Below are positions 13,701-24,900 of a stretch of 64,000 nucleotides of DNA, piece by piece (the stretch's first letter is position 1; the number at the start of each line of letters is the position of its first letter). Under the pieces are notes generated by a model, which made no database searches, was not told where the DNA came from, and saw only the letters and a list, made by a program, of their open reading frames with translations. A program made the translations under genes and the position numbers. Source of the DNA: Pachypanchax playfairii (Eukaryota; Chordata; Actinopteri; Cyprinodontiformes; Aplocheilidae); assembly GCA_006937955.1 (NCBI GenBank), contig SSNP01000005.1:2976700-3040699 (forward strand). The letters are read 5' to 3'.

Positions 13701-14497
13701 TGTAATATGACCAACATATCTAAATTCTGTTGATAAGTGGTTCTAATTTCCTTGTTAATGATTGGCTGATCTTATCACTAATGGGATTTTTAATGTATTT
13801 CTATTTGCGGTCAGAAAAAGCCGGAACAGCGAGCGTGGAGCACTAAGTGAGCTCAGCATCTTTTCATCTAACACCAACAGCTCATGTAACTACAAAACTT
13901 TCCTTTTTTAAAAACTTCAGCTTTTTGTGAAACTGCTACACCATCATTAAATATAAAGCCAAGACCTTTTGGCTGATTTTACAGAGAGTTTGCAGCAACG
14001 CAGGGAATCTGATTAGATTTTGTGCATTTGAAGAAAAACCCTATTATTTTAAAACTCTGGACTTTTCATAGTTTTTTCTCAACATTTCTCTCTTTATCTT
14101 CTTTTGTGTTACTGTACAGATGTTTTCCCACAGTACGTTGAAAATTAAACATTTACTCTACTGTTAGACAAGTTGGTCTTGTTCAAGGCTGGGAAGGTGA
14201 CAGCAAACACAAACCTTAAACTCACATTGATTATCTCACATCAACCTGCTCTACAAGTCAGCTGGATTTAAGATTGTGTTGTAAGATTTTTTTTATTGCT
14301 CAGGAAAAATACATAACTACTACAAGCAGAAAAATTACTGACTAACAAAAACAGATGATTGAATTAGGTAAAAGCTTGTCTTAAATTAATACAAATCATC
14401 AATTTAACACTTTACCTGCAATGATGTCATCCATCTGCTCCAGCGCCGCCTCCAGCATGTGACTGGCCTCCGTTTCCATGGTAATGGCAGGAAGCAT
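1661..14497 (-). CDS. ppfibp2: Liprin-beta (PPFIBP2-like), 5' part of the gene
   Basis: Three exons are visible in transcript order: 14416-14512, 11189-11397 and 1661-1747. Joining them at GT-AG sites keeps one reading frame. The N-terminus contains SHMLEAALEQMDDIIAG, a liprin-beta signature, followed by EDLKLALEL, a WLQSGS stretch and NETYQERLLRLEGDKESL, which opens the N-terminal coiled coil. The NETYQERL-RLEGDKES wording fits PPFIBP2 better than PPFIBP1 as I recall them. The first ATG in frame is at 14497; a second at 14479 (METEASH) aligns better with mammalian starts. Liprin-betas are scaffold proteins that pair with liprin-alpha at cell edges and synapses through C-terminal SAM domains. 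Those domains lie outside the window, so the gene is truncated at the left edge. Family is certain; the paralogue (2 rather than 1) is likely. Confidence 0.9.
6150..7300 (-). mobile_element. L2-like LINE, 5'-truncated, decayed reverse transcriptase
   Basis: On the minus strand, CGVPQGFVLG is readable at about 6967-6996. This is the GVPQGSVLGP box of non-LTR reverse transcriptases. HTDDTQIFLQ at about 6875-6905 is the YADDTQ catalytic box with Y-A changed to H-T. Further downstream the 3' end carries the usual LINE tail wording (CACTTTGGCCAACAGC, then CTTTATAAAT) near 6180-6230. Frame breaks separate the blocks, so the copy is dead. The exact ends are approximate. Confidence 0.75.
9650..10180 (+). 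mobile_element. L2-like LINE 3' fragment
   Basis: The plus strand reads FFYLHNVANIWSILTQTDAE and then, after a deletion, a remnant of the LHWLPV-KSRI region of fish L2-like reverse transcriptases (LIGSL, stop, NPEY). It is followed by the tail text GGTTCTGCTGGAGGTTTCTT at about 9897-9916. The copy is truncated and interrupted by stops. It lies in the opposite orientation to the LINE at about 6.2-7.3 kb. Confidence 0.65.
11189..11397 (-). CDS. ppfibp2: ppfibp2 coding exon 2
   Basis: This 209-bp exon has an acceptor at 11398-11399 and a GTGAGT donor at 11183-11188. Its first two bases complete the glycine codon begun in the previous exon (...DDIIAG, then SKAAAMEFSS). It encodes VIQLAEDLKLALEL and ETAQALIDWLQSGS, matching the N-terminal liprin-beta segment before the coiled coil. 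It ends on a codon boundary, which agrees with the phase-0 exon at 1661-1747. Confidence 0.92.
12375..12480. mobile_element. Remnant of a GGTGCGTTCACACC-type fish MITE
   Basis: The stretch TGGTGCGTTCACACCGCC followed by ACATGCAAAGTC resembles the terminal wording of a common teleost DNA-transposon derivative. I could not define the second terminus, so the boundaries and family are tentative. Confidence 0.35.
12600..13361. mobile_element. TTAA-flanked MITE (piggyBac-like), 762 bp
   Basis: The left end reads TTAACTCATTCAGTGCCAT and the right end reads, in reverse complement, TTAACTCATTCAGTACCAT. This gives a 19-bp inverted repeat with one mismatch, including a TTAA at each edge (12600-12603 and 13358-13361). 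TCAGTGCCA is repeated inside each end (12609-12617 and 12638-12646; inverted at 13310-13318 and, with one change, 13344-13352). The interior is GC-richer than its surroundings and contains a 99-codon minus-strand open frame (12638-12937) that I do not recognise. TTAA target duplication is the piggyBac hallmark. No transposase was seen, so it is non-autonomous. Confidence 0.7.
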
Positions 14498-14512
14498 CAG
14501 ATCCAAAGTGTT
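14416..14512 (-). CDS. ppfibp2: ppfibp2 exon with the start codon
   Basis: A 97-bp exon with a polypyrimidine-AG acceptor at 14513-14514 and a GTAAAG donor. Fifteen bases precede the first ATG at 14497, and there is no in-frame stop between acceptor and ATG. The peptide is MLPAITMETEASHMLEAALE followed by QMDDIIA. The internal ATG at 14479 corresponds to the usual start of the family, so a six-residue N-terminal extension is possible. Confidence 0.88.
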
Positions 14513-17500
14513 CTGGTTTGAACAGAAATAAAAAAGTGAAAGTTATTATCTTACTGTAAACTGTTTTTAGAAGCATATTAAACAGTTAACAGACACTAAC
14601 ACCCAAAAACTAACTAAGGCTTTCCATCAGCTTGGTGTGCACAGCTCTCCTGTATCCAGACAACATAAAGCAGCAGAGAACATGTGAAACCTTCAACATT
14701 GTGTAATTTACCGATAATAAGGACAGTGAATCTAATCGGCACAACAACTTTCTATAAGGATTCACAATCTAATACTTATAGGAATAAAAACAATATAAAC
14801 AAAACATATTGTCTTTAATATTTGAAAGATGGAAACATTTTAACAACAGAAACGTCAAAAATTTGTCAAAATAATCCAGATGATAAATTAATTTTTTCAG
14901 GTTAAAAGATCTGAACCAATGTAGAGCAAACTTTTCAAAAGTCAGTGCAAAAGAAAATTCAAAAACCTTCAAAATAAAAGTAAATACTAACCATAAAAAC
15001 AATGTCAAAGGCCTGAGAAATTAAATGTTAATACTAAATAAAGAGTAAAGAAGTCTAAATGTGTTTAAAGTGCTGATGGGAGTTTTACATTCAGGAGCAG
15101 ATGTTATCGGGTCTCTGACGGTACGGCTTTGTCTTCTCTGTCCACCAGTCAAGACTTTCACACAACGGTGAGCAAATCATCACCTGACCTATAAGATACT
15201 AATCAGTAAACCCGAAAAGTGAAAATAATCAAATAAATGAAACACAAGAAACATTCATGTTCAGTTCTACTGATGCTGCAAGTTTATTTAATATTTGAAA
15301 GTTTTTAAATGTCTCTACTTTTAAACATTAAATGAGTTGATTCTATAGTCATGGCTTCACAGCATCAAACCATGACTGCTGGAAAACAAAGGGCACATGT
15401 AACCTGCAGCAAAAACAGTAATGACAGTGTCATAAAACACCCCCTCACCACCAAAGCAGGATTGACTCTCCGTCTGTCATCACTGCTTCTGGCTGTCCCT
15501 CCAACTTCTGCCATCCCAGTTTCCTCCTTCGCATCCTGCCCATCCTCCTTTCTGTCTTCCCCTCACTGACTGGCACTCATCTCTTTTCTGTCATCCCTCC
15601 TTCAAGCCCCTCATCTCTCTGGTTTGCTGTCATGCCAACTTACCAGAAAATAGACACCAACATGTGCAAATCAAGAGGAAGGGCAGTGATGTAATCTACT
15701 GATGCCCTGAGAGAATAAACCCCCCACAAAGCCGACTAATGTTCATCTACATTAGCACTAACTTCCACTTCATCATCATGGCTCATGCTGACAATATGCA
15801 TAAAACACAGCTCATAGAATTACAGCTGTCAGAGTTTTACAGCCAGATCATTTAATGCTACATTAGTGTGCAAAAATAGTAACATGTGCAATTAAGAAAA
15901 ACATTGTAATTTCATTGATTATTAATACAAAAGCATTTATATTATCAGTCTTGTTGAGGATAACAGCACCGTTCAGACAGATTGTTTCACAGTTCTGCAA
16001 TAAAAGTTAATATTAAAAGAACAATGGCTTTGTCTTTACAGTGTGTTTATAAAAGAAGCTTGTGTACAAGCAAGAATATTAGTTTCCTAGTAAGACAGCA
16101 TGTGTCGTATGTTAGGGTGCAGACACAGAGATCACTGTCCTGTTCCAGCACAGAGCTAACAGGACAAACAAACCCATCCACTGTCTCCTGAACTGCACAA
16201 ACTCTACAACAACCAGGGGTGGAAGAATACCACAATCTGCAACATGGCCATTGTGTCAATTAATCACTCACAGAGATCTTAAGAGACTTACTTTTATTTT
16301 CATTACATTTTTAATCTGAACAACTCGTAGTTTCTCATGATTACTGCACATGAAGAAACAAAAACAAACTATCCAGCTATGATTAAAAAATACTTATTAC
16401 TGTTTAAGCCTGGGTTAGATGATAAAACAAACTGACAATAATCAGCGCAGCCTTAAAATGACTCAGTCAAGAAAGACAAAAGACACAGCCGCCCCAAACA
16501 GTGATGTAAAACCTGTAGGAGAGTTCAATGAAATTTATTTAAGGTGTATTCATCCTAAAAATGTATTTCAATGGCTAAAAGCTTTCAGTTGTAAAACTGA
16601 CAGTAATGATTCTGATAGTGTTACGCTCTTTTGGAAATGCTTTTTCCTGTAGCTGTAGAGGAGATGCACTCAACAAACGACTGTAACAGAAAACACATTA
16701 GTAGTAAATAAGGTCACTGTGTGGCATGGGAAGCTTTAACATCACGTTATTTTATCACAACATACTGAATGGGGCTAAAGGGTTAAATACTTTCACTTTT
16801 AGATGTTTAAACAACATTCAATAAGCAATGAACCACAGAATGTTAGTTACAAGATTTATATACAATAATCCATCTACTAAGGATAAATCAATGTTCTTTG
16901 ATTTCTTATTCATGTCTTAGTTGCTGGAAAACAGGAAAATATTTTCCATAAAGAAAACCTGAAAAACATGTTTGTCCAACATGTCACTGGAAACGTCTGC
17001 TTACATGTTGACAGTTCCTTCTTCAGATTTAAAAAAAATAAGTTTTTCATCAAGCTAGCTCTCGTCACTTGACTGATTCTTCACTGTGGAGAACAAAATA
17101 CCAGCTTTTACAGAGTCTGAAGTTAGAAACAATCCTGTAGTTCCAGTTGCATGAGGTCTAAAAAGTGTCCACAACATTTTGAAACCAACAGGACTTTCTA
17201 CTCGGTCCAATAAAGCTCGTCAACCAAAGCAGTCAAACACGTTTGACAGTGAAGTTGACGACAGCAGAGGATCAACAGCTTTCTGAAATATTTCCTCTCT
17301 TACACAAACAGCCATGCTGCTTTAGATGGGTTAAACTTCTACAAATCTTTCTTTGATCCAATGACCTGCAGCACAAACGCATTTGTTTTATGAAAATAAT
17401 AGAAATCAATCAATATTTAATTTAGCTTTTCCAACGTGTTTGACAATAGCTGCTGTAACAGCTTTAAATTGCTCCTTAACTGCTAACAATCCCCTGATAT

Positions 17501-20304
17501 GATCGTATCGAGCAGCAACGGTGTAATCAGGACAGTGAGACACATAACTTTATTTTAAATAAGATTATTTCAGTACAAGTGGGCTACTCTTTCCTGATGT
17601 TCCCTAGCAGGTTCTTATAAAGACATATAAGAGAAAAAAAATCTGTGGAAAAGTATAATCTCTGAGTAAAGTCTGCGAGCTTGGAAAGGGGTTAGATTAT
17701 CCTTTTTTGAGTGTATCACTGTGAGGGGAGTGTGATTTGTGAACCGTGGCTGATGCATGGCTGCTAGAATAGCAAGAATATGAAGTTTAATGTGCCTCCC
17801 AGCGCAGCAGTTCTGTGCAGAACTGTTCTGCTCTTCTTTTTCCTCTGCAATCTTCTTAAAGTGCATTTGATTCTGCTCTACTTAGGCTCTTCTCTGCTCA
17901 GCCCTTTCAGTGAAATTTGTTTCCTGCCCACATTATCTGATTTTTTTTTTTGCTTTGTCTGGGCTCTGTGTTATTCTCTGGTCAGTCCAGTTAACTTCTG
18001 CTCTCACTGCTCTAATCTATTTTGCCCTCAGAGTGAGGGTAATGAACCATCACTGAAAAAAACAACACATGACTTCCAGTCAATGATCATCATGAGTTTA
18101 ACAATGTCGACCTTCAAATGTTACTCTGACTTTACATTATTTTAAAAAGGTCTGGGTGTCATTGGCCTAAAGAAACTATGTAAATATTAACCATATTTGT
18201 TGCTTAAACCAGAGGGATTCTATGATTCTCCTGTTTACAGTTCTACTTCAGTTTGGGACATAAGCATCATTAGCATAGCATCATAAAAACTGTCAGAATT
18301 AACAAACAAAACTTTAAATGGGTGGAACAGCATAATCTGAGAAAACTATATCTTAAAAATCTAATTTAATCCAGCAGTTAAACTGAAAACCACAGCAGCA
18401 CTAACAGTAAACACTGATTCTGTTACCATTATATTTCAGTTGTGTGCAGTTAATGATAAAAAATAAAGATAACTATTGTTTTGCTTCAGACAGGATATGT
18501 TGTGTTTATACACACGTTTTCACACCTGGCAGGTATTTGCACAATCTTATAATGTTGATAAGCCGTTTGACTACAAAGATCATTGACATAACATTTTACC
18601 TGAGGGCATCAGTTACAATTATTAGATTACATTTGAAAAAATGCTTGTGTAACATTTTAAACTATTGCAATGAATTATAAATGACACATAAACCCAGAGT
18701 TGTTCAACGAGTTGAAGTTTATGCATTTTTCTGCTGCGAGTGCTCCATATGACACGACTACAGAACATCTGGTTCTGTCGCAGAATGTTGAGCTACAAGC
18801 TTGAAGACATACACTTTAAAAGATAAATAATAAGAAACATTTCAACAAAGGAGACACAAAAGATTCAAGCAAAAGCACCTTTACTCTAATAAACCAAAAT
18901 AATTACTTTTACGTTTTAGAATTCAGCAGCTCGAATGTCACATTTTGAAAACAACAGAAGTAAAAATCCTTTTGAATTCTAATTATTCTAAATAACATGA
19001 AAAGCAACAAAACCTAAGTATCTTGTATCTGGAGGAAAAAAAATAAAATAACTAGCTTAAATGATCAGAAGGAAATCTAATTTTCTAAGAATGCGACAAG
19101 AAAACTCAAACTCCAAAAACAACTAAAATACTCTGACAAATCCTGTTTGAATAAGAAACCATGAAATAAATGAAACATGGTGAATTCATCTTTGTTCAAT
19201 AAAACTTTACTTCCAACCTGCTAAGTGCTCAACAAAGAAGAAAGACTTAATTATTTAAAGACTTCATAAATAGTGAGTTCCTTTCCTTCCTGATTATAAC
19301 ATGAAAGGAAACCCTGCAGTGAACAGTTGGGATCTATGAGGAAAAAGTTTCATCCACTCATTTGCATAACATCAACAGAAGGCTTGGAACATTATTCTAG
19401 GGTGTACAGAGTCCGGACATTTTGCTTTGCATGCATAACATATGCAAATAATAAATCTGCTCCAAATAGAGTGTAATACAGTTATATAAGAGAGTCAGGT
19501 TCTAGCAGGACCAAAAGGAGCAGTTTACGTGGAAATTCTAAGGTCAAGATGCAAATATTCAATCGCAGTTTACCAGTAACACACAAGAAAAGACTCAACA
19601 GATTAAATCCAAAGTTAGACTGTCTAATTAAAGCTTGTGCCGTTTTATAATACTAAACAAGGGTTAAATAATGTGGCGAACCAGTGAGAACAGAGAATGC
19701 TACAAGGCTTTTGACCCTTTAGTTTTGACAGAAGGGGTTAAACATTAACACAGAGAAAGACAAAAGACAATGGGACACACAATCAGTAGAAGATACAGGG
19801 GTGTGTGTGAGTTTATCGTCCCTCCTCGTCTGGCTTAGCCTCTTTGGATTAGTGTCACCAGCTAGAGGCCGGACCAAAGCCCCTCAGGCCCTGCTGTCGC
19901 ACAGAGTAAATACAACTGTGTGTTTATGTGTGTGTGTGTGTGTCGAACCAAGTCAACAAGAAACACCAGATTCTTCAGCAATTAGCATCAATGCAGCTGG
20001 ACTGTTGGCATTTAAGATGAGGGTGTTTCTTGCCTGAAATATTTACTTTCTTACATCCATTTCTCTCTCACTGTTTCTGTCCACATCCTTCTTTGTCTTT
20101 TTTAACACTGTATTCCAACATTTTCTACCACTCCTCTTTCACTAAATGATACTAAATGATACACACATTAACAGTACAATACAACAGTCACCAACAAGAT
20201 TAAACCAAGTACCTTTTGTTTCTACCAAAACTGTTGATGGTATCAGTGAAATCTGAAGAACTGCAACTTTAATTATAGTGTGTGTCAAACCAAATCAATA
20301 TATA

Positions 20305-21906
20305 CAGTGGGGCAAAAAAGTATTTAGTCAGCCACCAATTGTGTAAGTTCTCCCACTTAAAAAGATCAGAGAGGCCTGTAATTTTCATCATAGGTATACC
20401 TCAACTATGAGAGACAAAATGAGGAAAAAAAATCCAGAAAATCACATTGTCTGATTTTTAAAGAATTTATTTGCAAATTATGGTGGAAAATAAGTATTTG
20501 GTCACCTACAAACAAGTAAGATTTCTGGCTTTCACAGACCTGTAACTTCTTTAAGAGGCTCCTCGGTCCTCCACTCGTTACCTGTATTAATGGCACCTGT
20601 GTGAACTCGTTATCAGTATAAAAGACACCTGTCCACAACCTCAAACAGTCACGCTCCAAACTCCACTATGGCCAAGACCAAAGAGCTGTCAAAGGACACC
20701 AGAAACAAAATTGTAGACCTTCACCAGGCTGGGAAGACTGAATCTGCAATAGGTAAGCAGCTTGGTGTGAAGAAATCAACTGTGGGAGCAATTATTAGAA
20801 AATGGAAGACATACAAGACCACTGATAATCTCCCTCGATCTGGGGCTCCACGCAAGATCTCACCCCGTGGGGTCAAAATGATCACAAGAACGGTGAGCAA
20901 AAATCCCAGAACCACACGGAGGGACCTAGTGAATGACCTGCAGAGAGCTGGGACCAAAGTAACAAAGGCTACCATCAGTAACACACTACGCCGCCAGGGA
21001 CTCAAATCCTGCAGTGCCAGACGTGTCCCCCTGCTGAAGCCAGGACACGTCCAGGCCCGTCTGCGGTTTGCTAGAGAGCATTTGGATGATCCAGAAGAGG
21101 ATTGGGAGAACATCATATGGTCAGATGAAACCAAAATAGAACTTTTTGGTAGAAACTCAACTTGTCATGTTTGGAGGGGAAAGAATGCTGAGTTGGATCC
21201 AAAGAACACCATACCTACTGTAAAGCATGGGGGTGGAAACATCATGCTTTGGGGCTGTTTTTCTGCAAGGGGACCAGGACGACTGATCCGTGTAAAGGAA
21301 AGAATGAATGGGGCCATGTATCGTAAGATTTTGAGTGAAAACCTCCTTCCATCAGCAAGGGCATTGAAAATGAGACGTGGCTGGGTCTTTCAGCATGACA
21401 ATGATCCCAAACACACCGCCCGGGCAACGAAGGAGTGGCTTCGTAAGAAGCATTTCAAGGTCCTGGAGTGGCCTAGCCAGTCTCCAGATCTCAACCCCAT
21501 AGAAAATCTCTGGAGGGAGTTGAAAGTCCGTGTTGCCCAGCGTCAGCCCCAAAACATCACTGCTCTAGAGGAGATCTGCATGGAGGAATGGGCCAAAATA
21601 CCAGCAACAGTGTGTGAAAACCTTGTGAAGACTTACAGAAAACGTTTGACCTCTGTCATTGCCAACAAAGGCTATATAACAAAGTATTGAGATTAACTTT
21701 TGTTATTGACCAAATACTTATTTTCCACCATAATTTGCAAATAAATTATTTAAAAATCAGACAATGTGATTTTCTGGATTTTTTTTCCTCATTTTGTCTC
21801 TCATAGTTGAGGTATACCTATGATGAAAATTACAGGCCTCTCTGATCTTTTTAAGTGGGAGAACTTACACAATTGGTGGCTGACTAAATACTTTTTTGCC
21901 CCACTG
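20305..21906 (+). mobile_element. Complete Tc1-like transposon with 200-bp inverted repeats
   Basis: The element begins CAGTGGGGCAAAAAAGTATT and ends with the reverse complement. It is flanked by TA dinucleotides at 20303-20304 and 21907-21908, the Tc1/mariner target duplication. The terminal repeats (20305-20504 and 21707-21906) are each 200 bp and differ, by my reading, at a single base (AAAGAATTT against AAATAATTT). It carries an uninterrupted transposase. It lies antisense within the first ppfibp2 intron. Low divergence and an intact gene indicate a recent insertion. Confidence 0.95.
20668..21690 (+). CDS. Tc1/mariner transposase, intact, DD34E
   Basis: A 340-residue open frame, the normal Tc1-family length. 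The N-terminal half (about 1-110) is the paired-type helix-turn-helix DNA-binding region, with KELSKDTRNKIVDLHQAGK and a basic GAPRKISPRG linker resembling the GRPR AT-hook. The catalytic triad is D153 (WSDETKIELFG), D244 (QHDNDPKHTA) and E279 (PDLNPIENLW), giving a 34-residue D-to-E spacing. No stop or frameshift was seen. It would cut and paste the element that encodes it into TA sites. The sequence suggests it may be functional, but activity cannot be judged from sequence alone. Confidence 0.95.
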   Translation: MAKTKELSKDTRNKIVDLHQAGKTESAIGKQLGVKKSTVGAIIRKWKTYKTTDNLPRSGAPRKISPRGVKMITRTVSKNPRTTRRDLVNDLQRAGTKVTKATISNTLRRQGLKSCSARRVPLLKPGHVQARLRFAREHLDDPEEDWENIIWSDETKIELFGRNSTCHVWRGKNAELDPKNTIPTVKHGGGNIMLWGCFSARGPGRLIRVKERMNGAMYRKILSENLLPSARALKMRRGWVFQHDNDPKHTARATKEWLRKKHFKVLEWPSQSPDLNPIENLWRELKVRVAQRQPQNITALEEICMEEWAKIPATVCENLVKTYRKRLTSVIANKGYITKY

Positions 21907-24900
21907 TAGATGGATGGACGGACAGACGGTTGGATGACAACCTTTTCAGTTTATTTTCTCTCAGACTCTTATTCTTGTTTAATGCTTAAGGATTTTTATT
22001 TCATCTTTAATACAAACTTAGTCCAGTTAATCGACTCTTGAACAGCTGTTTGTCGTCGTGTTGTTGATTCATGATCAAGAGCAGCTTCTTGAACTGAAAC
22101 TTTTGTTTTGAACTTTTTAAAACTCCTAGAGACACTTCACACATCTACAGCCTCCTAAACATATAGAGAGAATATAAAAGAATAAAAAATATCCCGACAT
22201 ACAGAATGTTCTGCTGCAAATTCTTAATCTAGCAATCAGTGTTCAGTTCCTATATTCTAGTAGTAAATAATGTAGCCAAATACAAGCCTGAGTATGAGAA
22301 AATTAATTCAGGGTTTATTATTTAACTGGGTTCAATAGTTTTGGGGTAAATGGTTTTTTTTTTACAGAATAATAGTCACAGCTGACTTATTCATGACTAA
22401 GTTCACATCTTCCACATCAACACAGGTTCTCCAGCTAATGAGAGTTAAGTTCTGGTGTTCATATCAGTGTGATCTTCTGTGTGAATGGGTTGGAGTGTGT
22501 GACAGTGTGATAAAATTCGTTTGACGAGACGTGGTCGGGTCTCATCATCCATGTTCACACACAGATGCAGTTCAAAGCAGCAGCAGTGGATTGATCAGGC
22601 AGAACACGTCACATGTAAACAAGTCACATGTAAACATCATCTTCTTAATGTTCTCTGGTTTTTAACTTCTGTGTTGTTAATCAATCTGGTGATAATTACA
22701 ACCACAGACTTCCGAATCCCAAAAATTAACTGAATAGGATTAATTAGAAATGTAAAGAAAATCAATAACCTGCAGCTGCTTGATCTCATTCTACCACGAT
22801 GGTTCATGTGTGATGTCTGAGACAATAAATACTTAATATAAAAGAGCAGATTTTTTTTTATCAAGGTATAATTACATTTTTCTGACAGTGTTTGTATCAC
22901 TGAGATATTTTTGTTACTTTAGGCTTTCAGTTGTACTTTAACAACATCACCAGAAGCGTCACAGCTCACGTGAAACTGATAACCCAAAGTTTTCAGCTAT
23001 TTGCTGAAAGACTGAAACAATGGTAACTAAATGTTTCCTTCATCTGAAAAAGTCAACAAAAACACATCTGTTGCAGCAGCTGTATTAAACCAGATGTTTT
23101 TATGTCTTCTGGATCAAATCTGATCAAGGTTTGAAGTATTCTTCAACTCATGCAGTCAAGTAAAACATACTCTTCTGATTCCAGCAGACTGCAGAGCATC
23201 ACTGTGATGAGTAAATCCATGTTTTTCCCTTCACCAGTCCGTTCTATATAATGTCATGGCTTATTTATGTATATACACCGAGCTAATAAAGTTGGTTGAT
23301 GGCTCTATTATATTTGGTTCCTCACTAGTTTGTTGCTGTTAAGACAATTTGCTTTTTGTTAAAAAAAAGTTTCAAAGATCGTCCTGTAAATAAACCCATT
23401 AACAAATTTCAAAGACTAAAACTGTTTGTGTTCTCTGACTAATTTACAGCAATTTTGACTCCTTAGAAGCTTCTTCACCACATGCAAACATCATTCAGTG
23501 GGAGTAATTACATGACGTGAAACATCGTTTATTTGCATCAGATTTCAGTTAAATAACTTCAATAAGCTTAAACAGAGTCATTGTTACCCTGGAATTGTTT
23601 TCTTCTTAGAGCTGGACTGAAGGTGAAGTCAGGTTTATGAAAACATTCACAGAATCATATCCAAAATAATAATTACACTATTTATGTGCACTCTTCAATT
23701 CTGGCATTAATCTAAATACAATAAAACCCAACCGTCCAGTGCTAAAAACAATATGGTGTGTTTGTTTAAGAAACAGTTTCCAAAACACACTCTGAAGAAG
23801 GCAACAGCAGCAGGAGTAAAGTGATCATGAGACATGGGAGAGAACGTCTGAGAAGATCTCACTCTGTGCTATAAAACTGTACAAATACAAAATAAATTAA
23901 GTTAATTATTAACTTAAGTTATTAATTTTGTCTGTTCAACAGGTTTTAACTAACAAATGTTTATGAACTGATGGATGTCATCACGGTCTGATGAGGTTAA
24001 AAACTTTATTAGACAGAAAAATGACATGAGTGGGCAATTTTTAAAGAATAAAGTTCATTTAGAGCAACACCTTGAAGAGCAGCTTCTGTTTCTCCAATAA
24101 AAATCCTGAATTTAATTCCAGCTCGTTCTGAAGGACTGATGTGACCTCGGGGGTAAAACCAGCAAAGACCTCAAAGACCAGTGTCAGCAAGCAGCACTGT
24201 AAAAACAACATGTCAACACCACTTAATACAAACACGCTAAAGACACGCACAGCCATGTGATGCTGAAACCAACCAATCAGCACTTCGCTGACTATACACG
24301 AAACCAATAGACAGCAGAGTTGGTAATGAACTGCACAGTGAGATGGTGAACTCATTCTGCTGTGTGAGGAAGCTGAAGAGATGACAGAGCAAAGCATGAT
24401 GGGATACACTGAGATAAATCCCTCCAGGGTTGTTGACAGGTGTAATCAGTTGGGTTTATACTCACACCCTAAATGTAAACTCTGGTTTTTAAAGGGTAAA
24501 AAAACCCAGCAGATGACAGTTTACTGTTATTAAACAAAAGGATATATTTTAGTTGTTAAAACAAACAAAGTCCTGCTTACGTGAGGATTTGGTAAGATGT
24601 TTGGTATTCAGGGTCTGTTAGCAGCACATCAGTAGAATTTTCTAAAGACAGCTGATAAATAGTAAATGTCTTTGCCACCTTGTGCTGGAGCCACAACAGA
24701 GCAACCACTGAGACATTTGGACCCTGACAGTAGATTCAGATCACAGCTTCGGGCTAACAGCTATAAGAGTGCAGTCAACTGCAGTCCTCATTAGCTTGCT
24801 TCCAATTCAGACTGAAAAGACTAAGTGAAAAACACAGCCAGTGTGATGAGAACGTCAGCTTTCCAACGAACTCTTTCAGCTGAGTGAAACGGTGAAGTGC

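Larger units (their letters stand above)
11398..14415 (-). other. ppfibp2 intron with MITEs
   Basis: An intron of about 3 kb between the two most 5' coding exons found. It contains a TTAA-flanked MITE (12600-13361) and, just before it, a shorter MITE-like remnant (about 12375-12480). The rest is AT-rich with nothing recognised. Confidence 0.65.

Noticed and set aside
20721..21134. 137-codon minus-strand open frame inside the Tc1 element
   Set aside because: It is antisense to the intact transposase and explained by it.
23893..23925. AT-rich palindrome TTAAGTTAATTATTAACTTA
   Set aside because: Short, low-complexity and unflanked by other signals; expected by chance in AT-rich intron DNA.
24059..24409. 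116-codon open frame on the minus strand
   Set aside because: It lies in a ppfibp2 intron, has no recognisable domain or conserved motif, and no splice or start context. Most likely chance.
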